From contig NZ_QRHC01000003.1 of NCBI RefSeq assembly GCF_003415655.1, positions 364,600 to 428,599 of the forward strand: a stretch of DNA of 64,000 bases, read 5' to 3'. The position numbers and the translations under genes are program-made. This DNA comes from Vibrio maerlii. GTDB taxonomy: Bacteria; Pseudomonadota; Gammaproteobacteria; Enterobacterales; Vibrionaceae. Numbering within the stretch: position 1 is the first letter of the stretch; each line of letters begins with the position of its first letter. This document shows, in pieces, positions 40,850 to 51,131 of the stretch. The notes under the pieces were generated by a model that saw only the letters and a list, made by a program, of their open reading frames with translations, was not told where the DNA came from and ran no database searches.

Positions 40850-41794
40850 TTACTGGTCGAGGGAGCGAACTTCTTCGCTGTATATGGGTTTGCCCTGCAT
40901 CACATGGATTTCCACACGGCGGTTTAAGGCACGTTGCGCTTCAGTATCATTCGGCCCCAGAGGTTCGGTATCTGCCATACCGCGAACCCGGAGTCGTTGA
41001 TGGGCAAAGCCATCGACTTTCTCCATCTCATGAGCAACAGATACAGCGCGCTGAGAAGAGAGATCCCAGTTAGAGCGATACAGTTCAGAATCGAGAATCG
41101 AGTTGTCGGTATGGCCTGAGACCTGAATAATTCCAGGAACATCTTTGACCATATCGGCAATCTGACGGACAAGAGGACGGAACTTAGGCTGCAAGAAAGC
41201 AGAACCCGCCGGGAATGCCCCCTTCTCACGAATGCGAATAACGAACTGTTGGCCAAGGTTTTCTAGCTCAATAGCACCCTCATCAATCTCTCGTTCAAGC
41301 GCTTTCTTGATACTCTCCATCACCGTTTCCATCTCTTCAGACATGGCTTCGGATTGCTGCTGTTCCATATCAGATTCAGAGCTTTGGTTATTTTTGGTTG
41401 CTGTATCGGCAGTTTGACCACCAGTCAACTTACCTTTATCACGCTGAGTACCACCAGCACGATCGGACTCACCTTCATGGAACTCAACAGTCTGCTGAGT
41501 AATATCGATGGTTTGCTGCATGATTACATCAATAGGCGTTGGTTCTGGGCGACCAGGACGGAATTCCATTGCGATAATACTCGTTCCCTTTGGAATATCT
41601 TTGACTTCCAAGCGGTTTTGCACACCAAAAGCGAACTTCATTGAACCAGCAATCTGTTTAAACTTAAGCACATCCATTTCGGAAAATGAGAGTAGAAGTA
41701 CAAAGAAACACATTAACAGCGACATCAAATCAGCGAATGTTCCCATCCACTGAGGAAGACCGGGAGGTGGACATTTAGCTTTTTCTTCTTCCAT
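40850..41794 (-). CDS. pomB: Sodium-driven polar flagellar stator protein PomB
   Basis: A 314-residue MotB-type stator subunit. The single membrane segment LMSLLMCFFVLLLSF carries the ion-binding aspartate (Asp22, in MGTFADLM), equivalent to Asp24 of V. alginolyticus PomB. A glutamine-rich linker leads to a C-terminal OmpA-like peptidoglycan-binding domain with VSGHTDNSILDSELYRSNW. It is very similar to known Na+-type PomB sequences. It lies 15 bases downstream of pomA. Confidence 0.97.
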   Translation of the reverse strand: MEEEKAKCPPPGLPQWMGTFADLMSLLMCFFVLLLSFSEMDVLKFKQIAGSMKFAFGVQNRLEVKDIPKGTSIIAMEFRPGRPEPTPIDVIMQQTIDITQQTVEFHEGESDRAGGTQRDKGKLTGGQTADTATKNNQSSESDMEQQQSEAMSEEMETVMESIKKALEREIDEGAIELENLGQQFVIRIREKGAFPAGSAFLQPKFRPLVRQIADMVKDVPGIIQVSGHTDNSILDSELYRSNWDLSSQRAVSVAHEMEKVDGFAHQRLRVRGMADTEPLGPNDTEAQRALNRRVEIHVMQGKPIYSEEVRSLDQ

Positions 41795-41809
41795 TAACCC
41801 ACCCTCCTA

Positions 41810-42571
41810 TTAATCAACAGCGTCAAGTACACGCTTGCCTTCATTGAGGTAGTTTTTCAGGTAACCATCGATAACGCGAGGGTTTTGACCATCTTGGATT
41901 GCAAGCACGCCATCCATAATGAGGCGTCGGTTAAGCTTCTCTTGCTCACGACGAAGCGACAGCTTGTCGGCAATAGGGAAGAAAACCATGTTAGACAGGA
42001 TTGCACCATAAAGCGTGGTCAAAAGTGCTACCGCCATCGCTGGACCGATTGATTTAGGATCATCCATATTGGAAAGCATAGCAACCAGGCCAACCAATGT
42101 ACCGATCATTCCCATTGCCGGCGCAACATCACCAAAAGCACGAAATACAGCAGAACCAGCCTCATGACGTTCATCCGTTAGAGCAATATCTTTTTGCATC
42201 GCAGAACGAACAACATCCGCGTCATGACCATCAACTAACAAGTCGATGCCTTTTTGCATAAAGCTATTGGTGATTTCCATCTCTTCAAGCGCAAGGAAGC
42301 CACCTTTACGAGCTGCATCCGCCATCTCAACCACTTTAGCGATCAGATCTTCTGGAGTGTCCGTTTTAAACATAAAGGCTTTGGCCGCGATCTTAGCTGC
42401 ACCAAAGAACTGCCCCATAGTAAATTTCATCATTACAACAAACAGCGAACCACACACAACGATCAAAATAGATGTTGTGTCGTAGAACATGCCTAGACTG
42501 CCACCTAAGATCATCGCCATGATTACAAAGGCAAAGCCACCGATTAGGCCAAGTAACGTTGCTAAATCCAC
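41810..42571 (-). CDS. pomA: Sodium-driven polar flagellar stator protein PomA
   Basis: A 253-residue MotA-type stator subunit with four membrane segments. The region APAMGMIGTLVGLVAMLSNM contains TM3, and a large cytoplasmic loop with charged residues contacts FliG. With PomB it forms the Na+ channel that powers the polar flagellum. Confidence 0.97.
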   Translation of the reverse strand: MDLATLLGLIGGFAFVIMAMILGGSLGMFYDTTSILIVVCGSLFVVMMKFTMGQFFGAAKIAAKAFMFKTDTPEDLIAKVVEMADAARKGGFLALEEMEITNSFMQKGIDLLVDGHDADVVRSAMQKDIALTDERHEAGSAVFRAFGDVAPAMGMIGTLVGLVAMLSNMDDPKSIGPAMAVALLTTLYGAILSNMVFFPIADKLSLRREQEKLNRRLIMDGVLAIQDGQNPRVIDGYLKNYLNEGKRVLDAVD

Positions 42572-42856
42572 AAAGCACTCCTCATGCTGTTTGTTCTTTT
42601 ACGCTCTGTGCGTGAATACTTTATTTATCGACCGATTCAAAGGATCTTTAACAAAAAATTGAGCACAGCGTCTCATAAAAATAAACTGTGTCTATCTATC
42701 GCCCCAAAAGCGTCATTATTTATATCACCTCAACTGCGAGATATCATTACGCCACTTATATTTGTTCGACTTTTTATAACAAAACTGAGCGGTTAAATTT
42801 GACCAAGTGTACGGGCTAATGTAACTTTCGAGCATCCCTCACTATCGTGAATTATT

Positions 42857-43096
42857 ATGGCGACGAAAAAACCAGAAAACATGACATTTGAAGCGACTAT
42901 GGATGAGCTTGATACTCTGGTCGATCAACTTGAAAGCGGCGATCTAGCCCTTGATGATGCGTTGAAAAAATTCGAACGTGGTATTGCATTGGCGCGTGCA
43001 GGACAGACCAAACTAGGGGAAGCAGAGCAACGCGTTGCGATTCTTCTAAGCAATGATGACAACGCCCCTCTGAGTGAGTTTACTCCAGACGAGTAA
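42857..43096 (+). CDS. xseB: Exodeoxyribonuclease VII small subunit
   Basis: A 79-residue helical protein, with MTFEATMDELDTLVDQLESG and LDDALKKFERGIALA as the XseB core. With XseA it degrades single-stranded DNA. It is the first gene of xseB-ispA-dxs, as in E. coli. The 285-base gap before it holds only the divergent promoters of pomA and this operon, and I see no other feature. Confidence 0.95.
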   Translation: MATKKPENMTFEATMDELDTLVDQLESGDLALDDALKKFERGIALARAGQTKLGEAEQRVAILLSNDDNAPLSEFTPDE

Positions 43097-43148
43097 TGCG
43101 ACCTGCAACCTCTCTCAAAGCAATTTTCATAACAAAGAATCCAATAGT

Positions 43149-44033
43149 ATGAACAACACTTTATTGCACTATCAACAACGCAATAATCAGCAGCTTGAAC
43201 AATGGCTAGACCAAATCCCTCTGCAAACTGAGCGCCTCGTCGAAGCGATGCGTTACGGCTTGCTATTGGGCGGCAAACGTGTACGCCCCTTCTTGGTTTA
43301 CATCACGGGTAAGATGTTAGGTTGTGATGATCACCAACTCGACACACCCGCTTCTGCGATTGAATGTGTTCATGCTTACTCTTTGATCCACGACGATCTT
43401 CCTGCAATGGATGATGATGATCTTCGTCGTGGCCAAACCACTTGTCACATCAAGTTTGATGAAGCTACGGCGATTCTAACCGGCGATGCACTGCAAACAC
43501 TGGCTTTTACTATCCTTGCCGAGGGTGAGCTTGCTCCTGAAGCAGAAATCAACCGTATAAAAATGGTGAAATCACTGGCGCAATCTTCTGGTGCTCAAGG
43601 AATGTGTATTGGCCAATCATTGGATTTAGCCGCAGAAGGCAAACAGGTTTCTCTGAATGAACTAGAGCGTATTCACAAGAATAAAACCGGAGCTTTGCTA
43701 AAATGTTCAATACAGCTTGGTGCTCTTGCTGCTGGTTCAAAGGGTGAAGAAATCCTTCCACAGTTAGAGCGTTATGCCGAGGCAATTGGCCTGGCTTTCC
43801 AAGTCCAAGACGACATTTTGGATATCATCAGCGACACCGAAACACTAGGGAAACCACAAGGTTCTGATCAAGAGCTTGATAAAAGCACTTACCCAGCCCT
43901 TCTTGGTCTAGATGGAGCGCAACAAAAAGCCAACGATTTGTTAAACGAAGCGCTTCTTGCTTTACAAGCAATCCCGTACAATACCCAGTTACTTGAAGAG
44001 TTCGCCAGATACGTTGTCGAGCGAAAGAATTAA
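43149..44033 (+). CDS. ispA: (2E,6E)-farnesyl diphosphate synthase
   Basis: A 294-residue trans-prenyltransferase that condenses DMAPP/GPP with IPP. The first aspartate-rich motif is [10 protein letters not shown] (from about residue 83), the second is in [11 protein letters not shown], and [11 protein letters not shown] sits at the N-terminus. I begin it at [10 protein letters not shown]. The longer frame starts inside xseB and its extra 25 residues do not resemble the family. Confidence 0.96.
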   Translation: MNNTLLHYQQRNNQQLEQWLDQIPLQTERLVEAMRYGLLLGGKRVRPFLVYITGKMLGCDDHQLDTPASAIECVHAYSLIHDDLPAMDDDDLRRGQTTCHIKFDEATAILTGDALQTLAFTILAEGELAPEAEINRIKMVKSLAQSSGAQGMCIGQSLDLAAEGKQVSLNELERIHKNKTGALLKCSIQLGALAAGSKGEEILPQLERYAEAIGLAFQVQDDILDIISDTETLGKPQGSDQELDKSTYPALLGLDGAQQKANDLLNEALLALQAIPYNTQLLEEFARYVVERKN

Positions 44034-44044
44034 AAAAGACAAAT

Positions 44045-45934
44045 ATGACTCTTGATATTTCGAAGTACCCAACTCTTGCATTGGTAGACAATCCGGAAGA
44101 GTTACGCACCTTACCAAAAGATACACTGCCTAAGCTGTGCGATGAACTACGTACTTACCTTTTAAATTCAGTAAGTCAGTCAAGTGGACACCTTGCTTCT
44201 GGATTGGGCACGGTTGAATTAACCGTTGCGCTGCACTATGTGTACAACACCCCATTTGACCAGTTGGTTTGGGACGTTGGCCATCAAGCGTACCCACATA
44301 AAATCCTGACTGGTCGCCGTGACCAGATGTCGACTATCCGTCAAAAGGATGGACTTCACCCGTTCCCATGGCGTGAAGAGAGCGAGTACGACACGCTTTC
44401 TGTCGGCCACTCATCGACATCCATCAGTGCCGCACTAGGCATGGCTATCAGTGCTGGTAAGGAAGACAAGGATCGTAAGGTTGTTAGTGTCATTGGTGAT
44501 GGCGCTATTACAGCGGGTATGGCATTTGAGGCAATGAACCACGCAGGTGACGTTCACCCAGATATGCTGGTGATCCTCAACGACAACGAAATGTCGATCT
44601 CTGAGAATGTTGGTGCACTAAACAATCATCTTGCTCAAGTTCTCTCGGGTAACCTATACACTTCTATCCGTGAAGGTGGCAAGAAAGTACTCTCTGGTGT
44701 TCCACCAATTAAAGAGCTAGTACGCCGCACTGAAGAACATCTCAAAGGCATGGTCGTCCCAGGTACCATGTTTGAAGAACTCGGCTTTAACTACATTGGC
44801 CCTATCGACGGTCATGATGTTAATGAGCTGGTTAAAACGCTCAAGAATATGCGTAACCTAAAAGGTCCGCAATTCTTGCATATCATGACTAAGAAAGGCA
44901 AAGGCTACGCACCTGCTGAAAAGGATCCTATTGGCTACCACGGTGTACCTAAGTTCGACCCAGCAGAATCAAAACTGCCAAAAAGCACAGGTGGCAAACC
45001 AAGCTTCTCGAAGATCTTTGGTGACTTCCTATGTGATATGGCAGCGCAAGATCCAAAGTTGATGGCAATCACTCCAGCGATGCGTGAAGGCTCAGGTATG
45101 GTTCGTTTCTCGAAAGAGTTCCCTGAGCAATATTTTGATGTTGCCATCGCAGAGCAACACGCCGTAACTCTTGCTACTGGTATGGCGATCGCGGGGAATA
45201 ACCCTATCGTTGCTATCTACTCAACCTTCTTACAACGTGGCTACGATCAGCTAATTCATGATGTCGCTATCATGAACTTACCGGTCATGTTTGCGATCGA
45301 TCGAGCGGGCTTGGTTGGCGCCGATGGTCAAACTCACCAAGGTGCATTCGACCTCAGCTTTATGCGTTGTATTCCGAACATGGTTATCATGGCACCGAGT
45401 GATGAGAATGAATGTCGCCAAATGCTGTACACCGGCCACAAACACAATGGTCCTACCGCTGTTCGATACCCACGCGGTAATGGCATGGGCACTGAGATTG
45501 AACAAGAATTCACGCCACTAGAAATTGGTAAAGGACGCGTAGTTCGTCAAGCTGATGAAAATCAACAGAGCGATAAAGTGGCTATCCTGAGCTTTGGTAC
45601 CTTCCTAGAAAGCGCTTTAGAGGCCGCAGACAAGCTAAACGCAACCGTTGCTGACATGCGCTTTGTCAAACCTCTCGATGAAGCGCTCATTCGTGATCTT
45701 GTTGCATCGCACGATGTCATCGTGACCCTAGAAGAAAATGCTATCGCGGGTGGTGCCGGTGCAGGTGTTATCGAGTTTATGATGCAAGAAAAACTGCTGA
45801 AACCTGTGCTCAACCTTGGCTTGCCAGATGAATTTGTGGCTCAGGGTACACAACAAGAGCTTCACAGTGAGCTTGGCTTAGATGCGGAAGGCATTGAGAA
45901 GTCAATTCGCGACTATATAGAGCTAGAGAGCTAG
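44045..45934 (+). CDS. dxs: 1-deoxy-D-xylulose-5-phosphate synthase
   Basis: A thiamine-diphosphate transketolase-like enzyme of 629 residues, the first step of the MEP isoprenoid pathway. [19 protein letters not shown] holds the catalytic histidine. [18 protein letters not shown] ... NDNEMSIS is the ThDP/Mg motif, and [18 protein letters not shown] is in the pyrimidine domain. It lies 11 bases after ispA. The last four codons and the stop (GAG CTA GAG AGC TAG) are made of the AGAGCTAG repeat of copy D, so the C-terminal ELES comes from the element. The enzyme core is complete. Confidence 0.97.
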   Translation: MTLDISKYPTLALVDNPEELRTLPKDTLPKLCDELRTYLLNSVSQSSGHLASGLGTVELTVALHYVYNTPFDQLVWDVGHQAYPHKILTGRRDQMSTIRQKDGLHPFPWREESEYDTLSVGHSSTSISAALGMAISAGKEDKDRKVVSVIGDGAITAGMAFEAMNHAGDVHPDMLVILNDNEMSISENVGALNNHLAQVLSGNLYTSIREGGKKVLSGVPPIKELVRRTEEHLKGMVVPGTMFEELGFNYIGPIDGHDVNELVKTLKNMRNLKGPQFLHIMTKKGKGYAPAEKDPIGYHGVPKFDPAESKLPKSTGGKPSFSKIFGDFLCDMAAQDPKLMAITPAMREGSGMVRFSKEFPEQYFDVAIAEQHAVTLATGMAIAGNNPIVAIYSTFLQRGYDQLIHDVAIMNLPVMFAIDRAGLVGADGQTHQGAFDLSFMRCIPNMVIMAPSDENECRQMLYTGHKHNGPTAVRYPRGNGMGTEIEQEFTPLEIGKGRVVRQADENQQSDKVAILSFGTFLESALEAADKLNATVADMRFVKPLDEALIRDLVASHDVIVTLEENAIAGGAGAGVIEFMMQEKLLKPVLNLGLPDEFVAQGTQQELHSELGLDAEGIEKSIRDYIELES

Positions 45935-46166
45935 AGAGCTAGAGAGCTAGAGAGCTAGAGAGCTAGAGAGCTAGAGAGCTAGAGAGCTAGAGAGCTAGAG
46001 AGCTAGAGAGCTAGAGAGCTAGAGAGCTAGAGAGCTAGAGAGCTAGAGAGCTAGAGAGCTAGAGACAAAATAGGGGTTGACGTGAAAGCGTCAACCCCTA
46101 TTTTTATCTTTGGCACTAAAAATCTAAATATCTAGTTTTCGAGCAGCAAAACGAACTAGTTATCTA
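45919..46166 (+). repeat. Composite dispersed repeat, copy D (dxs/monooxygenase gap)
   Basis: The longest array, about 18 tandem AGAGCTAG units (45919-46065). The hairpin (46071-46106) and the right module (46121-46166) follow. The array begins inside the dxs coding region and supplies its final codons and stop. It lies between convergent genes. Confidence 0.95.
46071..46106 (+). terminator. Hairpin terminator inside repeat copy D
   Basis: A stem of about 12 bp around GGGGTTGACG/CGTCAACCCC is followed by TTTTTAT. It is the only terminator seen after dxs. Confidence 0.87.
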
Positions 46167-46201
46167 ACTGACGAAGTCTGTTCAAGTTCTTGAGCCAGCA
46201 A

Positions 46202-46564
46202 CTAACCTTCTAACTCGCCTAACATAGGTGCATCGTAGTTATTTGGTTCATCGGTGTAGATACACACGTTAAACTTATCAACCAGACCAGTCTCAGCGAC
46301 ACACTGCTCTTGGAAGAAGGCTTTGATCTCTTCACGCTGACAGTGTGCTTCAAACGCTTCGTTGTCCGCCCAAATCTCATTGAATGCGATTGGGTAGCTC
46401 TCACCTTCGGCAAATGGTGTTTGGATATGACGAGTTACCGTATATTGCAGACAGCCATCTTCACGCATTGTATTCGGCTCTAGCGCTTGTAATACTTTAA
46501 ATAGCTCATCCAGTTTGCCTTCTTTTGGCAAAAACTGGGCGATGCAATAAACCTTCTTAGACAT
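46202..46564 (-). CDS. Antibiotic biosynthesis monooxygenase-type (ABM) protein
   Basis: A 120-residue protein of the ABM/YgiN-like dimeric alpha-beta barrel superfamily, with IAQFLPKEGKLDELFKVLQ and FNEIWADNEAFEAHCQ as its core. Members are quinol monooxygenases or related small oxygenases. The substrate is unknown here. The start giving MSKKVYCIAQ is chosen because a GA-rich ribosome-binding stretch precedes it. The gene follows pgpA after 37 bases. Confidence 0.83.
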   Translation of the reverse strand: MSKKVYCIAQFLPKEGKLDELFKVLQALEPNTMREDGCLQYTVTRHIQTPFAEGESYPIAFNEIWADNEAFEAHCQREEIKAFFQEQCVAETGLVDKFNVCIYTDEPNNYDAPMLGELEG

Positions 46565-46601
46565 AATTTTCTCTTTGTTTTTTTTAGGATTTATAGAACG
46601 G

Positions 46602-47108
46602 TTAACCCAACCAGCCAAGGTATTGGCCGATTAGCCATAACGCAATACCCGCCATTGCGCCAGCAACAATATCATCAATCATGATACCTAAACCGCCATG
46701 AATTCGTTTGTCCAGCCAGCCAATAGGCCATGGCTTGACCATATCGAAGAAGCGAAATAGCACGAAACCAAGCAGCAACCACTTCCACTCTGTCACTGGA
46801 ATATTCAATGCAGGCACGATGATCATGGTAATCCAAAAGCCGGCAAACTCATCCCATACGATAGAGCCATGGTCATGTACGCCCATGTCATCAGAAGTCA
46901 CCTGACAGATTTTCACTCCGATAATGCACGACACCAACACGACCACCAGGTAGATTGATAGAGGTAGCTGAGCTAGCAACAAGAAAAGTGGAATGGATGC
47001 CAGAGTACCCATAGTGCCAGGTACGATTGGAGATAAGCCACTACCGAAGCCCGTTGCTAACAAATGCCACGGATTAGAAAGTGAGATATGAGATAAAGGG
47101 TTCGACAT
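46602..47108 (-). CDS. pgpA: Phosphatidylglycerophosphatase A
   Basis: A 168-residue inner-membrane phosphatase that makes phosphatidylglycerol from its phosphate. It has several membrane segments, GTMGTLASIPLF in the first and the metal-binding IMIDDIVAGAMAG near the C-terminus. It lies 2 bases after thiL, as in E. coli. Confidence 0.96.
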   Translation of the reverse strand: MSNPLSHISLSNPWHLLATGFGSGLSPIVPGTMGTLASIPLFLLLAQLPLSIYLVVVLVSCIIGVKICQVTSDDMGVHDHGSIVWDEFAGFWITMIIVPALNIPVTEWKWLLLGFVLFRFFDMVKPWPIGWLDKRIHGGLGIMIDDIVAGAMAGIALWLIGQYLGWLG

Positions 47109-47110
47109 AG

Positions 47111-48085
47111 TTAGTCCTTGAAGTGGTCAAAGCCAGAAAGTGAGTCGTGTAAACCACTCGGCTTGCCATTTTCTAAAAGTGTAAGCTCTCCGGAGCCATT
47201 AATCTGTCCAATACAGGTAAAAGGCGTTCTTGCATGAGCAAGTGAGCTTTCTAGCGCACCTTTGTTTTCTTCTGGCACGGTAAAGCAAAGCTCGTACTCT
47301 TCGCCGCTCGTCAGTGCATACTCAAAAACTTGCGTGGTTGAGTTGCAATAAGTCACTAGCTCAGGTGAAACAGGTAAAGAGGTCAACTCTACCTCAGCAC
47401 CTACTTGAGAGCGATTCAAAATGTGTTTCAAATCTGAAATGAGGCCATCTGAGATATCAATGGCGGAGCTTGCGATGTGAGTCAGGGACTGCCCAGCAAG
47501 AACTCGAGGTGTTGATAGATAGTGGCGCTGCTCTAGGATTTCTTCCAAAGCGTTTACAGATTCGGCCTCGGATAACACCACATCCAAGCCAGCTTTGCTC
47601 TCACCTAGGTCACCTGTCACGTATATCCAATCTCCAGCCTGAGCGCCATCTCGACGTAGCGCCTTACCTTCTGCGACAAAGCCTTGTACTGTGAGTGTAA
47701 GGCTCAGAGGACCTTTGGTAGTATCGCCGCCAATCAATTGAATACCGTAATAATCCGCTAGTTCAAAGAAGCTATCGCAGAATGGCTTAAGCCACCCTTC
47801 ATCAACACTCGGCATCGTCAATGCAAATGACACCCAAGCAGGTGATGCGCCCATAGCCGCTAGATCACTAATGTTTGATGCCAGTGCTTTATGAGCAACC
47901 CATGCAGGGTTGGCTTGCGGTAAAAAATGAGTGCCTGCAACCAAGGTATCGGTACTGATCGCTATCTGGACATTTTCGGGGGCTTTTACCAATGCACAAT
48001 CATCACCAGCCGCAAGATGTACATCCTTACGCTGTTTCTGACGTCCTACAAAGTATTGCTCTATAAGGTTAAATTCGCCTGACAT
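47111..48085 (-). CDS. thiL: Thiamine-monophosphate kinase
   Basis: A 324-residue AIRS-type kinase that phosphorylates TMP to thiamine diphosphate. Signature residues are AAGDDCALV near the N-terminus, STDTLVAGTHF, IGGDTTKGPLSLT and AIDISDGLISDL. It is separated from nusB by a terminator but keeps the nusB-thiL-pgpA order. Confidence 0.97.
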   Translation of the reverse strand: MSGEFNLIEQYFVGRQKQRKDVHLAAGDDCALVKAPENVQIAISTDTLVAGTHFLPQANPAWVAHKALASNISDLAAMGASPAWVSFALTMPSVDEGWLKPFCDSFFELADYYGIQLIGGDTTKGPLSLTLTVQGFVAEGKALRRDGAQAGDWIYVTGDLGESKAGLDVVLSEAESVNALEEILEQRHYLSTPRVLAGQSLTHIASSAIDISDGLISDLKHILNRSQVGAEVELTSLPVSPELVTYCNSTTQVFEYALTSGEEYELCFTVPEENKGALESSLAHARTPFTCIGQINGSGELTLLENGKPSGLHDSLSGFDHFKD

Positions 48086-48125
48086 AACCGTATGATAATA
48101 GTGAAAAATAGAATGTGATTATTAC

Positions 48126-48153
48126 AAAAAAGGCCAGCGTATGCTGGCCTTTT
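48126..48153 (-). terminator. Intrinsic terminator after nusB
   Basis: An 11-bp stem AAAAGGCCAGC/GCTGGCCTTTT with a 4-base loop is followed by a T run on the minus strand. It separates nusB from thiL. Confidence 0.9.
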
Positions 48154-48169
48154 ATAACTTGAACGAAGA

Positions 48170-48637
48170 TTATTTCTTACGTACGTGAGGTGCCGCTTTA
48201 TCAAGCACACCGTTAACGAACTTATGGCTATCTTCTGCTGCAAATACTTTTGCTAGCTCAATCGCTTCGTTGATAACAACCTTGTATGGTACGTCATCAC
48301 GGCGAGTCATTTCGTACATTGCTAGACGTAGAAGCGCAAGCTCCATTAGGTCTAGGTCTTGCATTGGGCGAGACACGAATGGACGAAGTTTGCTATCCAG
48401 TTCCATGTGGCTTAGAGCAACACCAGTAAGTAGATCGCGGAAGTAAGCAACGTCTGTCTCAGGAGCAGCTAGAGCTGGCTCAGCAGCGTGATGTTGTTCT
48501 TCATCATACTTACCACCAGATAAGAACTGTTCTTCTACAGTTGCAATGTTTTCTTTAGTAATTTGCCAAGAATAAATTGCTTGCAGAGCAAATTGACGTG
48601 CGTTACGACGTGCGGCTGGTTTCACACTGGCCCCCAT
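48170..48637 (-). CDS. nusB: Transcription antitermination factor NusB
   Basis: A 155-residue helical protein that binds rRNA boxA with NusE (S10) and supports antitermination. Family stretches are [16 protein letters not shown] and [20 protein letters not shown]. An acidic insert of about 25 residues ([17 protein letters not shown]) makes it longer than E. coli NusB (139 aa). The start overlaps the ribH stop by one base. Confidence 0.96.
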   Translation of the reverse strand: MGASVKPAARRNARQFALQAIYSWQITKENIATVEEQFLSGGKYDEEQHHAAEPALAAPETDVAYFRDLLTGVALSHMELDSKLRPFVSRPMQDLDLMELALLRLAMYEMTRRDDVPYKVVINEAIELAKVFAAEDSHKFVNGVLDKAAPHVRKK

Positions 48638-49107
48638 TAGGAATCGATTTCAGAAAGAACGTTGATCATCTCAAGTGCGCTAAGTGCAGCTTCTGCACCT
48701 TTATTACCAGCCTTGGTTCCTGCGCGTTCAATAGCTTGATCGATCGTATCAACAGTCAGCACACCGAATGCTACTGGAAGAGAGTATTCCATAGAAACTT
48801 GTGCCAGACCTTTATTACATTCACTACAAACATAGTCAAAGTGTGGAGTACCACCACGGATTACGGTACCTAGCGATACGATTGCATCAAACTTACCTGT
48901 TTTTGCAACGCGTTGTGCAACAAGTGGTAGCTCAACTGCACCTGGGCAACGAACTACAGTGATGTTGTCTTCGCTAACTTGGCCGTGACGCTTTAAAGTA
49001 TCGATCGCACCAGAAAGCAGACTTTCGTTAATAAAACTGTTGAAACGAGAAATAACGATAGCAATTTTTGCATTTGGCGCTGGGAAGCCACCCTCGATCA
49101 CTTTCAT
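48637..49107 (-). CDS. ribH: 6,7-dimethyl-8-ribityllumazine synthase
   Basis: A 156-residue protein, the E. coli length. It condenses the 5-amino-6-ribitylaminouracil and dihydroxybutanone phosphate precursors. Motifs are [26 protein letters not shown] and [15 protein letters not shown] start it at [11 protein letters not shown], and the 17 upstream residues are rejected. It is coupled to nusB by a TAATG overlap. Confidence 0.97.
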   Translation of the reverse strand: MKVIEGGFPAPNAKIAIVISRFNSFINESLLSGAIDTLKRHGQVSEDNITVVRCPGAVELPLVAQRVAKTGKFDAIVSLGTVIRGGTPHFDYVCSECNKGLAQVSMEYSLPVAFGVLTVDTIDQAIERAGTKAGNKGAEAALSALEMINVLSEIDS

Positions 49108-49174
49108 AAGCCTTCCTTTAACTACGTTTATCAAGTGAGAATCGCCGGATTCTATCACAACAATGTGATCTAAT

Positions 49175-49220
49175 CCTAGTCTCTAGAGGTGAGAATATCT
49201 ATTTTCCTCTAGGGACTAGG
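49175..49220. repeat. CTAG-rich inverted repeat upstream of ribH
   Basis: CCTAGTCTCTAGAGG (49175-49189) and CCTCTAGGGACTAGG (49206-49220) pair with one mismatch around a 16-base loop. It lies in the 130-base gap between ribBA and ribH, a same-strand junction. Confidence 0.78.
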
Positions 49221-49237
49221 AACTCGACTCTCAGGCT

Positions 49238-50347
49238 CTACTTACAAACGTATTCAACAACGTTAAGACCAAAGCCACCCAATGCATGGTACTTCTTATC
49301 TTCAGAAGAAAGTAAGCGCATATCGTGCACACCTAGATCTTGTAGAATCTGAGAGCCAACACCTACGCGACGAGAAGTACCTTGTTTCTTAGCAAGCGTC
49401 GGTGCTTCGCCTTTATCTTGAGCTTCAAACATCTTCACGCGATGTACGAGAAGGTCTGTAGACTCTTCGTTGCCAAGGATAACCAATACGCCGCCTTCAT
49501 CACCGATACGTTTCATTGCTGCATCTAGTGTCCAGCTACGGTCAGCATTACGGTTACTGTGTAGCAGGTCAGTGAAGGTATCTTGTAGGTGAACACGAAC
49601 TAAAGGTGCGTCTTTAGAAAGGTCACCATTACACAATGCATAGTGCACTTGGTTATCGATGGTGTCACGGTAGGTCACAAGGTCAAACTCACCAAACTCT
49701 GTTGGCAGCTTGCACTTCGCTACACACTCAATCGTTGTTTCCGTGTTGTTGCGGTATTCAATCAGGTCCGCAATCGTGCCTAACTTGATACCGTGCTTTT
49801 CAGCAAAGATTTCAAGGTCTGGACGACGTGCCATTGTGCCATCGTCGTTTAGGATCTCAACGATAACACCCGCAGGCTCACAACCCGCAAGACGAGCTAA
49901 ATCACAACCCGCTTCGGTATGACCTGCGCGAGTTAGAACACCGCCCTCTTGAGCCGCAAGTGGGAAGATGTGACCTGGCTGAACAAGGTCCGCTGCTTTT
50001 GCATCTTTCGCTACCGCAGCCTCTACAGTGCGAGAGCGGTCTGCTGCAGAGATACCTGTCGTGACACCTTCAGCGGCTTCAATCGATACAGTAAAGTTAG
50101 TGGTGTACTGCGCGTTGTTGTCTTGAACCATAGGAGGTAGACCTAGCATCTCACAACGCTCTTTTGTCATAGTTAGACAAATTAGGCCACGGCCATGAGT
50201 GGCCATAAAGTTAATCGCTTCAGGCGTTACATGTTCTGCAGCCATAATTAGATCGCCTTCATTCTCACGGTCTTCGTCATCCATCAAGACGACCATTTTA
50301 CCAAGGCGAATATCTTCAATAATTTCCTGTGGAGTACTAATTGGCAT
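49238..50347 (-). CDS. ribB: 3,4-dihydroxy-2-butanone-4-phosphate synthase with degenerate GTP cyclohydrolase II domain
   Basis: A 369-residue two-domain protein. The N-terminal part (about 1-205) is a complete RibB domain with [28 protein letters not shown] and [16 protein letters not shown]. It makes the 4-carbon riboflavin precursor from ribulose 5-phosphate. The C-terminal part (about 206-369) aligns with GTP cyclohydrolase II, but the zinc cysteines of CxxGDxxxSxxCxC are all missing ([17 protein letters not shown]), although [10 protein letters not shown] is kept. It is probably monofunctional (RibBX type), and a separate ribA would be expected elsewhere. No FMN riboswitch lies in the 124 bases upstream. 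Confidence 0.92.
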   Translation of the reverse strand: MPISTPQEIIEDIRLGKMVVLMDDEDRENEGDLIMAAEHVTPEAINFMATHGRGLICLTMTKERCEMLGLPPMVQDNNAQYTTNFTVSIEAAEGVTTGISAADRSRTVEAAVAKDAKAADLVQPGHIFPLAAQEGGVLTRAGHTEAGCDLARLAGCEPAGVIVEILNDDGTMARRPDLEIFAEKHGIKLGTIADLIEYRNNTETTIECVAKCKLPTEFGEFDLVTYRDTIDNQVHYALCNGDLSKDAPLVRVHLQDTFTDLLHSNRNADRSWTLDAAMKRIGDEGGVLVILGNEESTDLLVHRVKMFEAQDKGEAPTLAKKQGTSRRVGVGSQILQDLGVHDMRLLSSEDKKYHALGGFGLNVVEYVCK

Positions 50348-50450
50348 TGTTGCTTCCTATGACAGCGGTAAATTATTTGATGTGTGCTGACAGGTTAAAT
50401 GTCGTAAAAATATCAGCAAGCACAATAGGTTATCGTTTGCGTAACGATAC

Positions 50451-50475
50451 TAAAAATAAGGGCACTCGCCCTTAT
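50451..50475 (-). terminator. Intrinsic terminator after ribE
   Basis: An 8-bp stem ATAAGGGC/GCCCTTAT with a 4-base loop is followed on the minus strand by ATTTTTA. The ribE stop codon lies in the stem. It may attenuate the transcript entering ribBA. Confidence 0.82.
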
Positions 50476-51122
50476 GCAAAACCATTTTGTTGTAAAAATT
50501 CCATGGTAATTCGTGATTCAGGCTCGGCTTGTTGACCACGCAGTAGCTGCTCCATATAGCGAGCCAACACATCCACTTCTAAGTTCACCAATCGACCAAC
50601 TTGAAAATCATCAATCGTCGTTTCAGATGAAGTATGCGGAACAATGGTCAGCTTGAAGGCATTTTTACGAAGAGCGTTGACGGTCAAGCTGATACCATCG
50701 ACGGTAATCGACCCCTTCTCTGCCACATACTTTGACAGTTCAGCAGGCATCTCAACCCAGAACTCAATCGCGCGACCCACGCTGTTACGCTCGATGATTT
50801 TACCAACACCATCAACATGACCAGACACAATGTGACCACCGAAACGCGTGGTTGGTAGCATCGCTTTCTCAAGGTTAACCTCATCCCCAGCCTGGTACTG
50901 AGCGAAGCCAGTTTTGTTCAGAGTCTCTAGAGATAAATCCGCTTGATAGCTTTGACTGTCAAAGTCGATCACAGTCAGGCACACACCATTGGTTGCAATA
51001 CTGTCTCCAAGCTTCACATCAGACATATCCAGACTACCGACTTGAACGGTCACCGTAACGTCTTCACCTTTTGGCGTAATTGCACTTAGAGTACCTACAG
51101 CCTCAACAATTCCTGTAAACAT
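50472..51122 (-). CDS. ribE: Riboflavin synthase alpha chain
   Basis: A 216-residue protein with two lumazine-binding repeats. MFTGIVEAVGTL starts the first, with GDSIATNGVCLTV. The second has GHVDGVGKI and GSITVDGISLTVNAL. It dismutates two lumazine molecules to riboflavin. It lies 9 bases downstream of ribD. The gene is called ribC in E. coli. Confidence 0.97.
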   Translation of the reverse strand: MFTGIVEAVGTLSAITPKGEDVTVTVQVGSLDMSDVKLGDSIATNGVCLTVIDFDSQSYQADLSLETLNKTGFAQYQAGDEVNLEKAMLPTTRFGGHIVSGHVDGVGKIIERNSVGRAIEFWVEMPAELSKYVAEKGSITVDGISLTVNALRKNAFKLTIVPHTSSETTIDDFQVGRLVNLEVDVLARYMEQLLRGQQAEPESRITMEFLQQNGFA

Positions 51123-51131
51123 AACTTCTTC

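Noticed and set aside
42584..42796. 70-codon ORF between pomA and xseB
   Set aside because: It overlaps the divergent promoter region, and neither codon use nor protein sequence suggests a gene.
50348..50471. FMN riboswitch upstream of ribBA
   Set aside because: The 124-base gap shows only the ribE terminator and no conserved RFN-type elements.
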